From the NCBI GenBank assembly GCA_036251875.1, contig CP133960.1:62001-126000 (forward strand): a stretch of 64,000 bases of DNA, in the 5' to 3' direction. Each line of letters starts with the position of its first letter. The first letter of the stretch is position 1. Positions 49,744 to 59,246 of the stretch are shown here, one piece after another. A model generated the notes under the pieces. The model was not told where the DNA came from, ran no database searches, and was given only the letters and a program-made list of their open reading frames with translations. Made by a program: the position numbers and the translations under genes. Source of the stretch: Orbaceae bacterium lpD02. Its GTDB lineage: Bacteria; Pseudomonadota; Gammaproteobacteria; Enterobacterales; Orbaceae.

Positions 49744-50579
49744 CGCCAAGGACGGAAACACGGTATAAAGCCGTTAAAATCAGCACCACCGACCGAGAAA
49801 GCGGTTTTATGCATCGGGAAGGCAAACCTAAAGGGTTCTTTTATCTTGACCACCGAACGGTTGATGGTAAACATAATCTAATTACCGATACGCATGTTAC
49901 GGCGGGAAATGTTCATGATTCTCAACCTTATCTTGCTCGGCTCAAACGGCAGGTCACTCGGTTTAACTTTGCGCCTGTTGGTGTGGGTCTTGATGCGGGG
50001 TATTTTACCGCCCCTATTTGCCATTTATTGTTAGCTGAGCAGATATATCCCGTAATCGGTTATCGCAGGCCGAATCATGGCGCGAATGCCATACGAAAAC
50101 GGCAGTTTATTTATGATAGTCAACGCGATACCTATACCTGCCCCAATGGGCAATCACTGATTTATAAAACGACAAGTCGAGAAGGTTACCGTCATTATCA
50201 CTCTAAAGCATGTGTTTGCAAGCAGTGTCCGTTATTATCACAGTGTACACAAAGTAAAAATAGTTTGAAAATAATCACTCGCCATATCTGGGAAGCCGAT
50301 AAAGAAAAAGCGAATGATATTCGTCTAAGTAAATGGGGTAAAAAAGTTTATGCGAGACGAAAAGAGACCGTCGAGCGAAGTTTTGCTGACGCCAAACAAC
50401 ATCATGGACATCGTTATGCGAGATTTAGAGGGCTTGCTAAGGTTCAAATGCAGTGTTTGTTAGCCGCAACAGCACAAAATATAAAGAAAATAGCGTTAAA
50501 GCTATTTTTATTGCTCTATTTTAGGTCACTTTTGAATGGATTTAATAAAATTTCAATTAAAAATCGTATTTATGGCTAA
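49737..50579 (+). CDS. IS1182-like transposase, C-terminal part after -1 frameshift (copy B)
   Basis: Continuation in the -1 frame from GCC at 49737. The joined product would be 470 aa, about the usual size for this family. The Cys motif (CVCKQCPLLSQC) and VERSFADAKQHHGH near the C-terminus are intact, as in the other copies. Confidence 0.88.
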   Translation, partial: ALAPRTETRYKAVKISTTDRESGFMHREGKPKGFFYLDHRTVDGKHNLITDTHVTAGNVHDSQPYLARLKRQVTRFNFAPVGVGLDAGYFTAPICHLLLAEQIYPVIGYRRPNHGANAIRKRQFIYDSQRDTYTCPNGQSLIYKTTSREGYRHYHSKACVCKQCPLLSQCTQSKNSLKIITRHIWEADKEKANDIRLSKWGKKVYARRKETVERSFADAKQHHGHRYARFRGLAKVQMQCLLAATAQNIKKIALKLFLLLYFRSLLNGFNKISIKNRIYG

Positions 50580-50626
50580 AATAAAAAAATAAACCCCGAA
50601 TAATATCGAGGTTTGTCAGCAATCTG

Positions 50627-50649
50627 AAATGGCGCAATAAGCGCCATTT
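50627..50649. repeat. 23-bp target duplication of IS copy B, right (a complete terminator hairpin)
   Basis: Second AAATGGCGC / GCGCCATTT stem-loop, 7 bp from the adenine deaminase stop, able to terminate that gene in the minus direction. Confidence 0.93.
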
Positions 50650-50656
50650 TTCTTAT

Positions 50657-52411
50657 TTACTTAATGCATAGCTCAATCGGTTGATAGGCTTTAACATCGA
50701 ATAAACCCGTAGAGGTTAATTTTAACTCAGGAATAACCGGTAAGGTCATAAATACAAGCGTCATTAACGGGTGAGCATCTGGATTAATACCAAAAGACTC
50801 TTTGGCTACTTTAATCATATTATGCAGCGCATCCGCAACGTCTTGTGCCGGTTTATCCGACATTAATCCCGCGACAGGTAAGGCTAGATTGGCTAATACT
50901 CGACCATTTTGGCATAATGAAAATCCACCGCCCATCGCCTCAACATCTTTAACGGCTGCTAGCATATCGGCGTCATTATCACCGACAACCACTAAGTTAT
51001 GGGAATCATGAGCGACAGATACTGCAATCGCACCATCTTTTAAGCCATAATTGGCTAAAATACCAAGACCAATGTTGCCAGTTGCATGGTGGCGCTCAAT
51101 TACCGCTAGTTTATTTAATCCTGGATTTAACCTTGCATCAAAATTACCTTCACTGTCTTTATTGACCTCAATTTGTAAGTGAGTCGTTACCACACTTCCT
51201 GGCTTTACACCGATAACATTGACTTTCTCTGTTGATAATGGCAGCGTAAAGCTTTGAGCTATGAGTTTAGGCAAGCGGACAGTATTAAGTACGGTATCCG
51301 ATATATAATCAGGCCATTCGACTAACAATTTACCATCGCGAGCGATCTCTTTACCAGCAACAAAAACATGTTTGGCGGTAAAATCTTTTAGGTTATCAAC
51401 GATTAGGAGGTCAGCATCATAGTTTGGTGCGATAGCACCTTTATCTTTGAGACGGAAGCATTCGGCGGCATTAAGGGTGGCAAGGCTTATTGCCATGAGT
51501 GGATCTAAACCATTTTCCACAGCAAGTCTTAAACTTTTATTAATATGACCCGTTGCTAAAATATCTGCTGGCTCGCGATCATCCGTACAAAGCACGCAGC
51601 GACGGGCATTCGCTGGTGTAATTGCGGATAATAAATTAAGTAAATCTTTACAGGTAGAGCCTTCTCGCAATAAGACATATTGGCCTAGCCGAATACGCTC
51701 TAACATCTCTTGTTGAGTGCTGCATTCGTGGTCAGTCATAATACCTCCCATAACATAAGCGGTAAGGTTTTTACCCGTTACACCAGGGCTATGACCATCA
51801 ATCACGCGATCATGATCTTTTGCCATCCAGAGTTTATTCATCATTTTTTCATCATGATTAATTACACTAGGGTAGTCCATTACTTCGCCTAAGCCTTTAA
51901 CGCCCGGTTCATTAATTAATTTGACTAAATCTTCGGCTTCAAGCGTACAGCCAGCTTGTTCATAAGGCGTTGCCGGAACACAAGAGGGCAGCATTATCTG
52001 TACATTTAATGGCGTCTTACGCGATGCTTCTAACATATAACGAATGCCATCTAAGCCACAAACATTACCGATTTCATGAGGATCGGCAATAACTGTTGTG
52101 GTACCAAAAGGTAAAATGCAACGGGCAAATTGAGGTGGGGTTAGCGATGATGACTCTATGTGGACATGACCATCAATTAAACCAGGCAGAACGTAGCCGC
52201 CATTTGCGTCGATTATTTCTTTCGCTGTATAATCGGCACCATAACCGACAATTTTACCATGACCGATAGCTAAGGGGCCATCAACGATAAGCTGGTTATA
52301 AACATCAATCACTTTACAATTGGTGATTAAAAGGTCGGCGTCTTTTCTACCTGCCGCCATATCAATAAGGTCATTTAACTGTTGTCGTTTTTTCACTGTA
52401 ACCTCTTTCAT
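50657..52411 (-). CDS. ade: Adenine deaminase (first paralogue)
   Basis: This 584-aa amidohydrolase-superfamily enzyme converts adenine to hypoxanthine and ammonia. Metal-binding motif LPGLIDGHVHIESS, DPHEIGNVCG, GHSPGV and CTDDREPADI are in the family order, and the C-terminal half carries VSVAHDSHNLVVVGDN. Size matches E. coli Ade (588 aa). It lies 97 bp downstream of a second, divergent paralogue and of the purine permease on the same strand. Confidence 0.94.
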   Translation of the reverse strand: MKEVTVKKRQQLNDLIDMAAGRKDADLLITNCKVIDVYNQLIVDGPLAIGHGKIVGYGADYTAKEIIDANGGYVLPGLIDGHVHIESSSLTPPQFARCILPFGTTTVIADPHEIGNVCGLDGIRYMLEASRKTPLNVQIMLPSCVPATPYEQAGCTLEAEDLVKLINEPGVKGLGEVMDYPSVINHDEKMMNKLWMAKDHDRVIDGHSPGVTGKNLTAYVMGGIMTDHECSTQQEMLERIRLGQYVLLREGSTCKDLLNLLSAITPANARRCVLCTDDREPADILATGHINKSLRLAVENGLDPLMAISLATLNAAECFRLKDKGAIAPNYDADLLIVDNLKDFTAKHVFVAGKEIARDGKLLVEWPDYISDTVLNTVRLPKLIAQSFTLPLSTEKVNVIGVKPGSVVTTHLQIEVNKDSEGNFDARLNPGLNKLAVIERHHATGNIGLGILANYGLKDGAIAVSVAHDSHNLVVVGDNDADMLAAVKDVEAMGGGFSLCQNGRVLANLALPVAGLMSDKPAQDVADALHNMIKVAKESFGINPDAHPLMTLVFMTLPVIPELKLTSTGLFDVKAYQPIELCIK

Positions 52412-52508
52412 ATCTCACTATTTCTATATCATAAATAAGATAGGTATTATTCATTACCTATTACTTTTATTACACTTTTCTTATACTTTTCTTATAGCAA
52501 CCCGATAA

Positions 52509-54332
52509 TTAATGGTGGCATTTTGGATGTAATTTACCGTGGGTACAGCCACATTTAAATACTGGGTCCATAACCGCCTGATCGTGAAAATCAATGACCC
52601 CTAGATCGGTGATGGCAAAATCCGGGATCGCGGTAATTTGTAAACAACACATATAAAATAGCGGATCTGGCAGATCACAACCAAGTTTACGAGCAAGCTG
52701 TAGTAGCTTTTCTTCTTCCGCGGCCATGGTATGGGGATCAAGATCAGACACAATGCCACAAATCGGTAATGATAAGAAGCCAACCACCTTTCCACCGTCA
52801 ACGATAACTTGACCACCGCCATTTTCCGCAAGATAGTTGATTGCGATTGCCATATCGTCAGAATTAGTGCCGATACAAACCACATTATTATCGTCGGGTG
52901 CACATGAACTGGCCATTGCGCCTGATTTTAATTTCCAACCAGAACAAAAGCCAACTTTAGGCAGACAATCTGTTTTACCAAAACGTTCGATAACGGTTGC
53001 ATAAATTACGTCATTATTGACGTCAGGTAGCACTATGCCATCTTTAACATTAAGTTCCACTTGACGGCCACGACGAACAAAGGGAATATCAAAATCAACA
53101 TCTAATGACAACGCTTGTACTTTATTCTCCTTTGTATTAGTTTTTACTGTCATGTCATCAGCGGTAACTGGTTTTAGTTTCATACTTTGTAATAAAACAT
53201 TGCTACGTTTTGGGGGCACAAAATTGTAAACAGTTTGGTTATTGTCAACAACTAATTGACCTTTAGCGATCACAGTATCAATTTCAAATTTAACCAGATC
53301 TTCCACCAGTAAAATATCAGCAAAACGCCCAGGTGATACTGAACCGACTAAGTGATCAATGCGATAGGCTTCGGCTGCGTTAATCGATCCCATTTGAATT
53401 GCTGTCAAAGGGTCAACGCCATTGGCAATTGCCATACGAATTAATTTATCCATATGTCCATTATTCACAATATCCGACGCAATGACATCATCAGTGCAAA
53501 AGCTAACACGACGTGATAAACGTGGGTTTAAATGAGTGATAACTTTAACATTCTCTTCAAGAAAATGAGAAATGGATGATTCACGAATGATCACATTCAT
53601 ACCTTTGCGAATTTTTTCCATCATTTCGGTATGATCATAACTTTCGTGGTCAAGGCGAACTCCCGCGCATAGAATTGAGTTTAACTTATGGCCTCGCGTC
53701 ATCGGTGCACAGCCAAAAATAGGTAAACGGTTAATGCGTGCATACTCAATTGCTTTCATCACATCACTATGCTGGTTCTCAATAAATTCACTTACCGTTT
53801 CCCAAACGCCAAATACTTCAGGCCATTTCTGCACTTCAGCATGGGTTTTAGCGGTAACATTAAAGCCGACGTTGCTTTGGGGTAGCGTATAAGGTGTTAA
53901 AAATGGTAATCCCCAAAATACTTTAAGTGGCGTGTTATCAATCTCTTGTAAAATCTCTTGAATACCGTCAAGACCAGCGGTAACAATATACTGATCTAAA
54001 CCAGAAATAATACTAGTTGTGCCATGAGGCAATACCGCTTTAGCGAAGCTGGTCATGGATAATTTACTGCACTCAATATGTAAGTGACCATCAATTAAGC
54101 CGGGTACAATGTATTTACCTTTTGCATCGATGGTTTTAGTTTTCGCGCCAACATAACCCGATACATCGCCCGTTGCAACGATGCGTGATTTATAAATCGC
54201 GACGTCAGCTTGGTATATTTCGGCTGAATTTACATTCACTAGCTGACCATTAGTAATCACTAAATCAGCGGGAATTTTAGCCGCGCCAGCGTCAATCATT
54301 TCACAGATATCTTCTTTATACATCGAAGTCAT
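52509..54332 (-). CDS. Adenine deaminase paralogue with Cys/His-rich tail
   Basis: This 607-aa protein has the same fold and motif order as its neighbour (VPGLIDGHLHIECS, CTDDVIASDIVNNGH, CAPDDNNVVCIGTNSDD) but is clearly divergent in sequence. The C-terminus ends in a short CGCTHGKLHPKCHH metal-binding-like tail not present in the other copy. It may have a different substrate (another 6-aminopurine) or be a second adenine deaminase. It is 33 bp after the permease gene, so the permease and this enzyme are cotranscribed. Confidence 0.85.
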   Translation of the reverse strand: MTSMYKEDICEMIDAGAAKIPADLVITNGQLVNVNSAEIYQADVAIYKSRIVATGDVSGYVGAKTKTIDAKGKYIVPGLIDGHLHIECSKLSMTSFAKAVLPHGTTSIISGLDQYIVTAGLDGIQEILQEIDNTPLKVFWGLPFLTPYTLPQSNVGFNVTAKTHAEVQKWPEVFGVWETVSEFIENQHSDVMKAIEYARINRLPIFGCAPMTRGHKLNSILCAGVRLDHESYDHTEMMEKIRKGMNVIIRESSISHFLEENVKVITHLNPRLSRRVSFCTDDVIASDIVNNGHMDKLIRMAIANGVDPLTAIQMGSINAAEAYRIDHLVGSVSPGRFADILLVEDLVKFEIDTVIAKGQLVVDNNQTVYNFVPPKRSNVLLQSMKLKPVTADDMTVKTNTKENKVQALSLDVDFDIPFVRRGRQVELNVKDGIVLPDVNNDVIYATVIERFGKTDCLPKVGFCSGWKLKSGAMASSCAPDDNNVVCIGTNSDDMAIAINYLAENGGGQVIVDGGKVVGFLSLPICGIVSDLDPHTMAAEEEKLLQLARKLGCDLPDPLFYMCCLQITAIPDFAITDLGVIDFHDQAVMDPVFKCGCTHGKLHPKCHH

Positions 54333-54365
54333 AATAGTGTGTCCTATTGTTTATAAACTAAATTT

Positions 54366-55697
54366 TTAAAGTAAAATATAGCGGGCTAGAAATAAGATAG
54401 CCATCACGATCGTACATGCGGTTAACTCTTTGAATTTGCCTGTAAAAACTTTCATTGATACGAAAGTAATAAAGCCCGTTGCAATCCCTTCTGTGATAGT
54501 AAAAGTAAATGGCATCATGATAGTACAGACAAATGCTGGTACTGATTCGGTTAAATCATCCCATTTAACTCTAGCTAAATCAGACGCCATCAAGACGCCA
54601 ATATAAGTTAATGCACCTGTTGTTGCATAAAGTGGTACCATTTTTTCCAGCGGAGATAAAAAAATTGAGCATAAAAATAAGATCCCCACACCAACGGCCA
54701 TCATACCTGTTCGACCACCAACAGCCACACCTGAAGCGCTTTCAACATAAGCGGTGACCGCGGAGGTTCCCATGGCAGCACCGAGTGCTGAGCTGGTACT
54801 ATCGACATAAAGTGAACGTTGTTGATTAGGATAACGGCCATTTTCATCCGCGAGCCCTGCTTTATCGGTAACTGCAATAAATGTACCTGATGATTCAAAT
54901 AAATTAATTAGCATCACTGAAATGATAATGCCGACCAATGATATTTCAAAAATATTCTGAAAGTTTAGTTGCCCGACAACCCCTGAAATATCAGGGGGAA
55001 TACTGATTACACCATGGTATATAACGTTAGGATCGATTGCCCAACCAATTAGCGTCACAACAATAAATGAGATTAAAATCGATGAGTTCCAACCGCGTTG
55101 AGCCAGTATAACTACCAGTAAAAAACTTAGGCAGCCAAGCATAAATGGAATTGACGTCGGGTTACCTAATTTAACCATAGTATTAGGTTCAGCGACAATA
55201 ATGCCAGCATTATGTAATCCAATTAACGTAATAAGTAAGCCACAACCACTGCTTACACCGATACGAATAGAAAAAGGAATATTGGCAATCATCCAATAAC
55301 GGAGGCGAAAGACGGAGAGTAAAAATAGTCCTGCCGCTCCAAGGAAAATAAGGGTCATACCTGTTTGCCAAGTTAACCCCATAGAGCCGACAAGAACATA
55401 AGCAAAATAAGCATTGATCCCCATGCCTGGTGCTAGTGCAATCGGTAATTTTGCAATAATTCCCATTGCCATACAGGCAACACCGGTAATTAATGCGGTG
55501 GTTACAAATACGGCTTGTGAGTCCATGCCTGTGTCACCAAGAATCTTAGGATTAACAAAGATGATATAAACCATGGTAATAAAAGTGGTAAAGCTAGCAA
55601 CAAGTTCAGTTTTTAAAGAGGTTTTTTTTTCCTGAAATTGAAAATAGCGATCTAAAAACGATCGATTCTTGATCGACGTCGAATAAATTGTCTTCAC
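54366..55697 (-). CDS. Purine permease, AzgA-type (adenine/guanine/hypoxanthine)
   Basis: This 443-aa NCS2-family proton symporter has about 13 helices. AzgA-group motifs are FVNPKILGDTGMD near helix 1, LPIALAPGMGINAYFAY in helix 3 and DSTSSALGAAMGTSAVTAYVESASGVAVGGRTGM. Relatives are E. coli PurP/AdeP (adenine) and GhxP. Being the first gene of an operon with two adenine deaminases, adenine is the likely main substrate. Confidence 0.9.
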   Translation of the reverse strand: MKTIYSTSIKNRSFLDRYFQFQEKKTSLKTELVASFTTFITMVYIIFVNPKILGDTGMDSQAVFVTTALITGVACMAMGIIAKLPIALAPGMGINAYFAYVLVGSMGLTWQTGMTLIFLGAAGLFLLSVFRLRYWMIANIPFSIRIGVSSGCGLLITLIGLHNAGIIVAEPNTMVKLGNPTSIPFMLGCLSFLLVVILAQRGWNSSILISFIVVTLIGWAIDPNVIYHGVISIPPDISGVVGQLNFQNIFEISLVGIIISVMLINLFESSGTFIAVTDKAGLADENGRYPNQQRSLYVDSTSSALGAAMGTSAVTAYVESASGVAVGGRTGMMAVGVGILFLCSIFLSPLEKMVPLYATTGALTYIGVLMASDLARVKWDDLTESVPAFVCTIMMPFTFTITEGIATGFITFVSMKVFTGKFKELTACTIVMAILFLARYILL

Positions 55698-55939
55698 GGA
55701 AAAACTCCAGATGATTGGATTAGAAATAAGTGTTGATAACTGTAAAGAGGTTTACAAATCATTTAATCTAATTGAGGTAGCATATAGGCACTTTGGCGCG
55801 GCGTACGCTAATAATAGTCGCTATAGCGGGATGAATTATAGCAATAGATCCGAAATATATTCAACCGCAATTATAAAAAATAATTTATTTTTATAATTGT
55901 AAAGGCTAAATAAGAATTAATACTTATTATATCAAATAG

Positions 55940-57370
55940 TTAGCAAGCTAAGTATTGACAGTAATTATAAAGATCTTTCAACAGCGCCAATTTTTTTGGT
56001 TGGTGCTGGTACTGTAGTGCTAAGTTTTCAAGGGTCACTAAATAATGGTGAATGACTTCGCTATTTAGTTTATCTCGACAATGATCCTGCCACTGAATTT
56101 TTTCATTATCACTTAATTGTTCAGGGTAATTGCGCCCTTTATATCTAAAAAAAAGCGCTTTTAATCGATTATCATGAGGATTAATCGTTAACGAATTTAA
56201 CTGATCAAGATCCGTTTCGCGGATTTGCTCCGCTAGCGATTTATCATGTTGATCAAAAAAACCTTGATAGATCAGTCCGTCAACATCAAGATCTGTTTTA
56301 TAAGTCGGTTGCTCAGAGAAAACGAGTTGAATTTTTTGTTGAAGAAGCTCTCTAGCTGCAATAATTTTGCTTAATGCTTGCTGGCAATTAGCTAAATTTA
56401 TTGATAGACGGTTAGCATTTTCTGACGATAATGTATTTACTGGTGCGATAACTGGGCATTTATTGATATGAATTAATTTTAGTGGAATACGAGATTCACC
56501 ATCGGTTAAATCTTCATTTTTTGTATATAGTTGATCTTTTATTTGCTCTACATCTAATGATAGAAGCAGATCAATATCGCCAGCCAAATCACATACAATA
56601 ACGGCATTATTTTGACTAGGATGCCATAAAATAGGTACAACCAATGTGGTGTTACCTCGGTGAGCGCCTAGCATACCAGATACATGAACTAATGGTGTCA
56701 TGTTTACAATATCAATTAAATTTATAATATTATTTTTATTGCGCAGTTGGAAAAAATAGTCAAATAATTTAGGCTGTTGTTGCTTAATGAGTTTAGCCAT
56801 CTCAATTGTTGCATAAACATCAGACATCGCATCATGAGCTTGTTGATGACTGATATTATTGGCGGTAGTTAAGTGTTCCAAACGAAAACTAGCATAACCA
56901 TCTTTATTGGTGGGCCAATTAATACCTTCAGGGCGTAAAGCATAGCAGGCTCTAACAATATCTAATAGATCCCATCTTGAATTACCATTTTTCCAGCTAT
57001 ACGCATAAGGATCATAAAAATTACGATAAAAAATATTCCGTGAAACCTCATCATCAAAGCGAATATTATTGTAGCCAATAATACAAGTATTTGGCTGACT
57101 AAATGCTGCATGAATTTTTTGTGCAAATTCAGATTCGCATATGCCTCTTTTAATCGTTTCTTGTGGCGTAATTCCTGTAATAAGTACCGCTTCTGGATTA
57201 GGTAAGTAATCTGTTGCCTGCTTACAATAAATGATTAATGGCTCTTCAATGATATTTAGCTCGTGATCAGTTCGTATTCCCGCAAACTGAGCAGGGCGAT
57301 CAAAAGCAGGATCTGTCCCGAACGTTTCATAATCATGAAAGTAAAAGCTAGGTTGTGTAATATCGCTCAT
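55940..57370 (-). CDS. sbcB: Exodeoxyribonuclease I
   Basis: This 476-aa 3'-5' single-strand DNA exonuclease acts in recombination and mismatch repair. DEDD-type exonuclease motifs are FYFHDYETFGTDP, IIGYNNIRFDDEVSRN and HQQAHDAMSDVYATI; the SH3-like and C-terminal helical domains follow (about 200-476). Length matches E. coli SbcB (475 aa). It is monocistronic; the truncated integrase lies just upstream on the opposite strand. Confidence 0.96.
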   Translation of the reverse strand: MSDITQPSFYFHDYETFGTDPAFDRPAQFAGIRTDHELNIIEEPLIIYCKQATDYLPNPEAVLITGITPQETIKRGICESEFAQKIHAAFSQPNTCIIGYNNIRFDDEVSRNIFYRNFYDPYAYSWKNGNSRWDLLDIVRACYALRPEGINWPTNKDGYASFRLEHLTTANNISHQQAHDAMSDVYATIEMAKLIKQQQPKLFDYFFQLRNKNNIINLIDIVNMTPLVHVSGMLGAHRGNTTLVVPILWHPSQNNAVIVCDLAGDIDLLLSLDVEQIKDQLYTKNEDLTDGESRIPLKLIHINKCPVIAPVNTLSSENANRLSINLANCQQALSKIIAARELLQQKIQLVFSEQPTYKTDLDVDGLIYQGFFDQHDKSLAEQIRETDLDQLNSLTINPHDNRLKALFFRYKGRNYPEQLSDNEKIQWQDHCRDKLNSEVIHHYLVTLENLALQYQHQPKKLALLKDLYNYCQYLAC

Positions 57371-57459
57371 AAATGTATTTAATTGGGCTTGTTTATTTGT
57401 ATAAACCTTTATTTATAAGGTTTGTTTCACTATTTTTGCTTTAAGTTTTTTTGCTATTT

Positions 57460-57500
57460 TGTACACATTGAGTACATAATTAACTTTTAGATTGTGTACA
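57460..57500. promoter_or_regulatory. Repeated GTAC-containing motifs upstream of the integrase fragment
   Basis: TGTAC-N7-GTACA forms an inverted repeat at 57460-57476, and a further TGTACA lies at 57495-57500, just before the integrase ATG. These could be autoregulatory or arm-type binding sites of the lost integrase, or the sbcB promoter region. Short motifs, low certainty. Confidence 0.3.
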
Positions 57501-57510
57501 GATTATAATT

Positions 57511-57657
57511 ATGGTTCTTAGCGATACTAAATTAAGAACGATATCAAATAAACCATACTCAGGATCACCAGAAATAATAGATGGCGATGGATTAAGCGTT
57601 AGAATAACACAAAAAGGAACTATTGCGTTTCAATTTCGTTATGATGTAATAAACTAA
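57511..57657 (+). pseudogene. Truncated tyrosine integrase (N-terminal 46-48 residues)
   Basis: The frame starts MVLSDTKLRTISNKPYSG and continues with DGDGLSVRITQKGTIAFQFRYD, the arm-binding N-terminal domain typical of P4-like island integrases (about 400 aa when complete). Homology ends around 57645 and a stop follows at 57655. IS copy C begins 26 bp later. The catalytic domain (Arg, His, Arg, Tyr) is missing from the window, so an island or prophage once integrated here has been lost or rearranged. Confidence 0.8.
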
Positions 57658-57730
57658 CTAGATTAAAACTTTTAATAAAAAGTCAGATTGTTGACAAACC
57701 TCGATATTATTCGGGGTTTATTTTTTTATT

Positions 57731-58573
57731 TTAGCCATAAATACGATTTTTAATTGAAATTTTATTAAATCCATTCAAAAGTGACCTAAAATAGAGCAAT
57801 AAAAATAGCTTTAGCGCTATTTTCTTTATATTTTGTGCTGTTGCGGCTAACAAACACTGCATTTGCACCTTAGCAAGCCCTCTAAATCTCGCATAACGAT
57901 GTCCATGATGTTGTTTGGCGTCAGCAAAACTTCGTTCGACGGTCTCTTTTCGTCTCGCATAAACTTTTTTACCCCATTTACTTAGACGAATATCATTCGC
58001 TTTTTCTTTATCGGCTTCCCAGATATGGCGAGTGATTATTTTCAAACTATTTTTACTTTGTGTACACTGTGATAATAACGGACACTGCTTGCAAACACAT
58101 GCTTTAGAATGATAATGACGGTAACCTTCTCGACTTGTTGTTTTATAAATCAGTGATTGCCCATTGGGGCAGGTATAGGTATCGCGTTGACTATCATAAA
58201 TAAACTGCCGTTTTCGTATGGCATTCGCGCCATGATTCGGCCTGCGATAACCGATTACGGGATATATCTGCTCAGCTAACAATAAATGGCAAATAGGGGC
58301 GGTAAAATACCCCGCATCAAGACCCACACCAACAGGCGCAAAGTTAAACCGAGTGACCTGCCGTTTGAGCCGAGCAAGATAAGGTTGAGAATCATGAACA
58401 TTTCCCGCCGTAACATGCGTATCGGTAATTAGATTATGTTTACCATCAACCGTTCGGTGGTCAAGATAAAAGAACCCTTTAGGTTTGCCTTCCCGATGCA
58501 TAAAACCGCTTTCTCGGTCGGTGGTGCTGATTTTAACGGCTTTATACCGTGTTTCCGTCCTTGGCGCTAAGGC
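57731..58573 (-). CDS. IS1182-like transposase, C-terminal part after -1 frameshift (copy C)
   Basis: Same predicted protein as in copies A and B. The slippery heptamer lies at 58573-58579. The coding part is intact, so the copy may still make transposase despite the insertion in its upstream end. Confidence 0.87.
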   Translation of the reverse strand, partial: ALAPRTETRYKAVKISTTDRESGFMHREGKPKGFFYLDHRTVDGKHNLITDTHVTAGNVHDSQPYLARLKRQVTRFNFAPVGVGLDAGYFTAPICHLLLAEQIYPVIGYRRPNHGANAIRKRQFIYDSQRDTYTCPNGQSLIYKTTSREGYRHYHSKACVCKQCPLLSQCTQSKNSLKIITRHIWEADKEKANDIRLSKWGKKVYARRKETVERSFADAKQHHGHRYARFRGLAKVQMQCLLAATAQNIKKIALKLFLLLYFRSLLNGFNKISIKNRIYG

Positions 58574-59142
58574 TTTTTTCCATGTGTAGCCCGCTCTTCC
58601 TCAATCGCGTTATTTAACTCATTAATATATTGGCTCGGCTCTATAATACGCTTTTCATTACATGCTTTTCCCTTATTGGCACTGGCTTTAAGATGCGTGC
58701 TATCCGAATATAAGATACGGCCGCTAATTAAGCCTTTCGCGATAGCTTGCTCGACAATATTATCAAAAATCTGTTGATAAATGTCACTATCATTAAATCG
58801 ACGTCGACGATTTTGGCTTAGGGTTGACGCGTCAATCACTTTTTCGGTTAATCCCATCCCCAAAAACCAACGATAAGCTAAGTTAACCTGTATTTCTTGC
58901 ACCAATCGCCGCTCACTGGGAATGCCGAAAAGATAACCTAATAACATAATTTTGAATAATCTGACGGGATCTTCTGCCGGGCGTCCATTATCCTTACAAT
59001 AAAGGGACGCCACTGCATCACGAATAAATTCGAAATCAATAATCTTAGCAATTTTACGGACAAGGTGGTTTTGAGGAACAAGGGCTTCGAGCGATATTTT
59101 TTCTATTTTTTCAGGGGTTGCTGGTGTCGGTTTTCTAAGCAT
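58567..59142 (-). CDS. IS1182-like transposase, N-terminal part (copy C)
   Basis: Differs from copies A and B by one residue near the N-terminus (EKIEK instead of EKIEQ), with several silent changes clustered between 59010 and 59105. The promoter-side end of the element is separated from this gene by the IS150-like insertion beginning 57 bp upstream at 59200. Confidence 0.88.
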   Translation of the reverse strand: MLRKPTPATPEKIEKISLEALVPQNHLVRKIAKIIDFEFIRDAVASLYCKDNGRPAEDPVRLFKIMLLGYLFGIPSERRLVQEIQVNLAYRWFLGMGLTEKVIDASTLSQNRRRRFNDSDIYQQIFDNIVEQAIAKGLISGRILYSDSTHLKASANKGKACNEKRIIEPSQYINELNNAIEEERATHGKKP

Positions 59143-59246
59143 CGGGACATACCTTTGATAGTTACACACCACACTATTAGATCAAAAAACTCGCTAAAAT
59201 GAAGTGACCCCCAATAGTTGGACAACCAATTACTGGGGGTCTTTTT

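Larger units (their letters stand above)
49087..50626 (+). mobile_element. IS1182-like insertion sequence, copy B (1540 bp)
   Basis: Same element as copy A in the opposite orientation, with identical length, terminal repeats and reading frames. The 23-bp target duplication differs in sequence from that of copy A but is again a whole terminator stem-loop. A hairpin with T-run faces inward at 49103-49126 (AACTCGCT / AGCGAGTT then T6), and another faces inward from the right end at about 50591-50614. The near identity of copies suggests recent activity. Confidence 0.95.

Noticed and set aside
40295-50649. Copies A and B as the ends of one composite transposon
   Set aside because: Each copy has its own private target duplication, so they inserted independently. 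A composite transposon would show one duplication outside both.
55711-55896. 61-codon open frame between the purine permease and sbcB
   Set aside because: No ribosome site or recognisable protein pattern; the region more likely holds the permease promoter.
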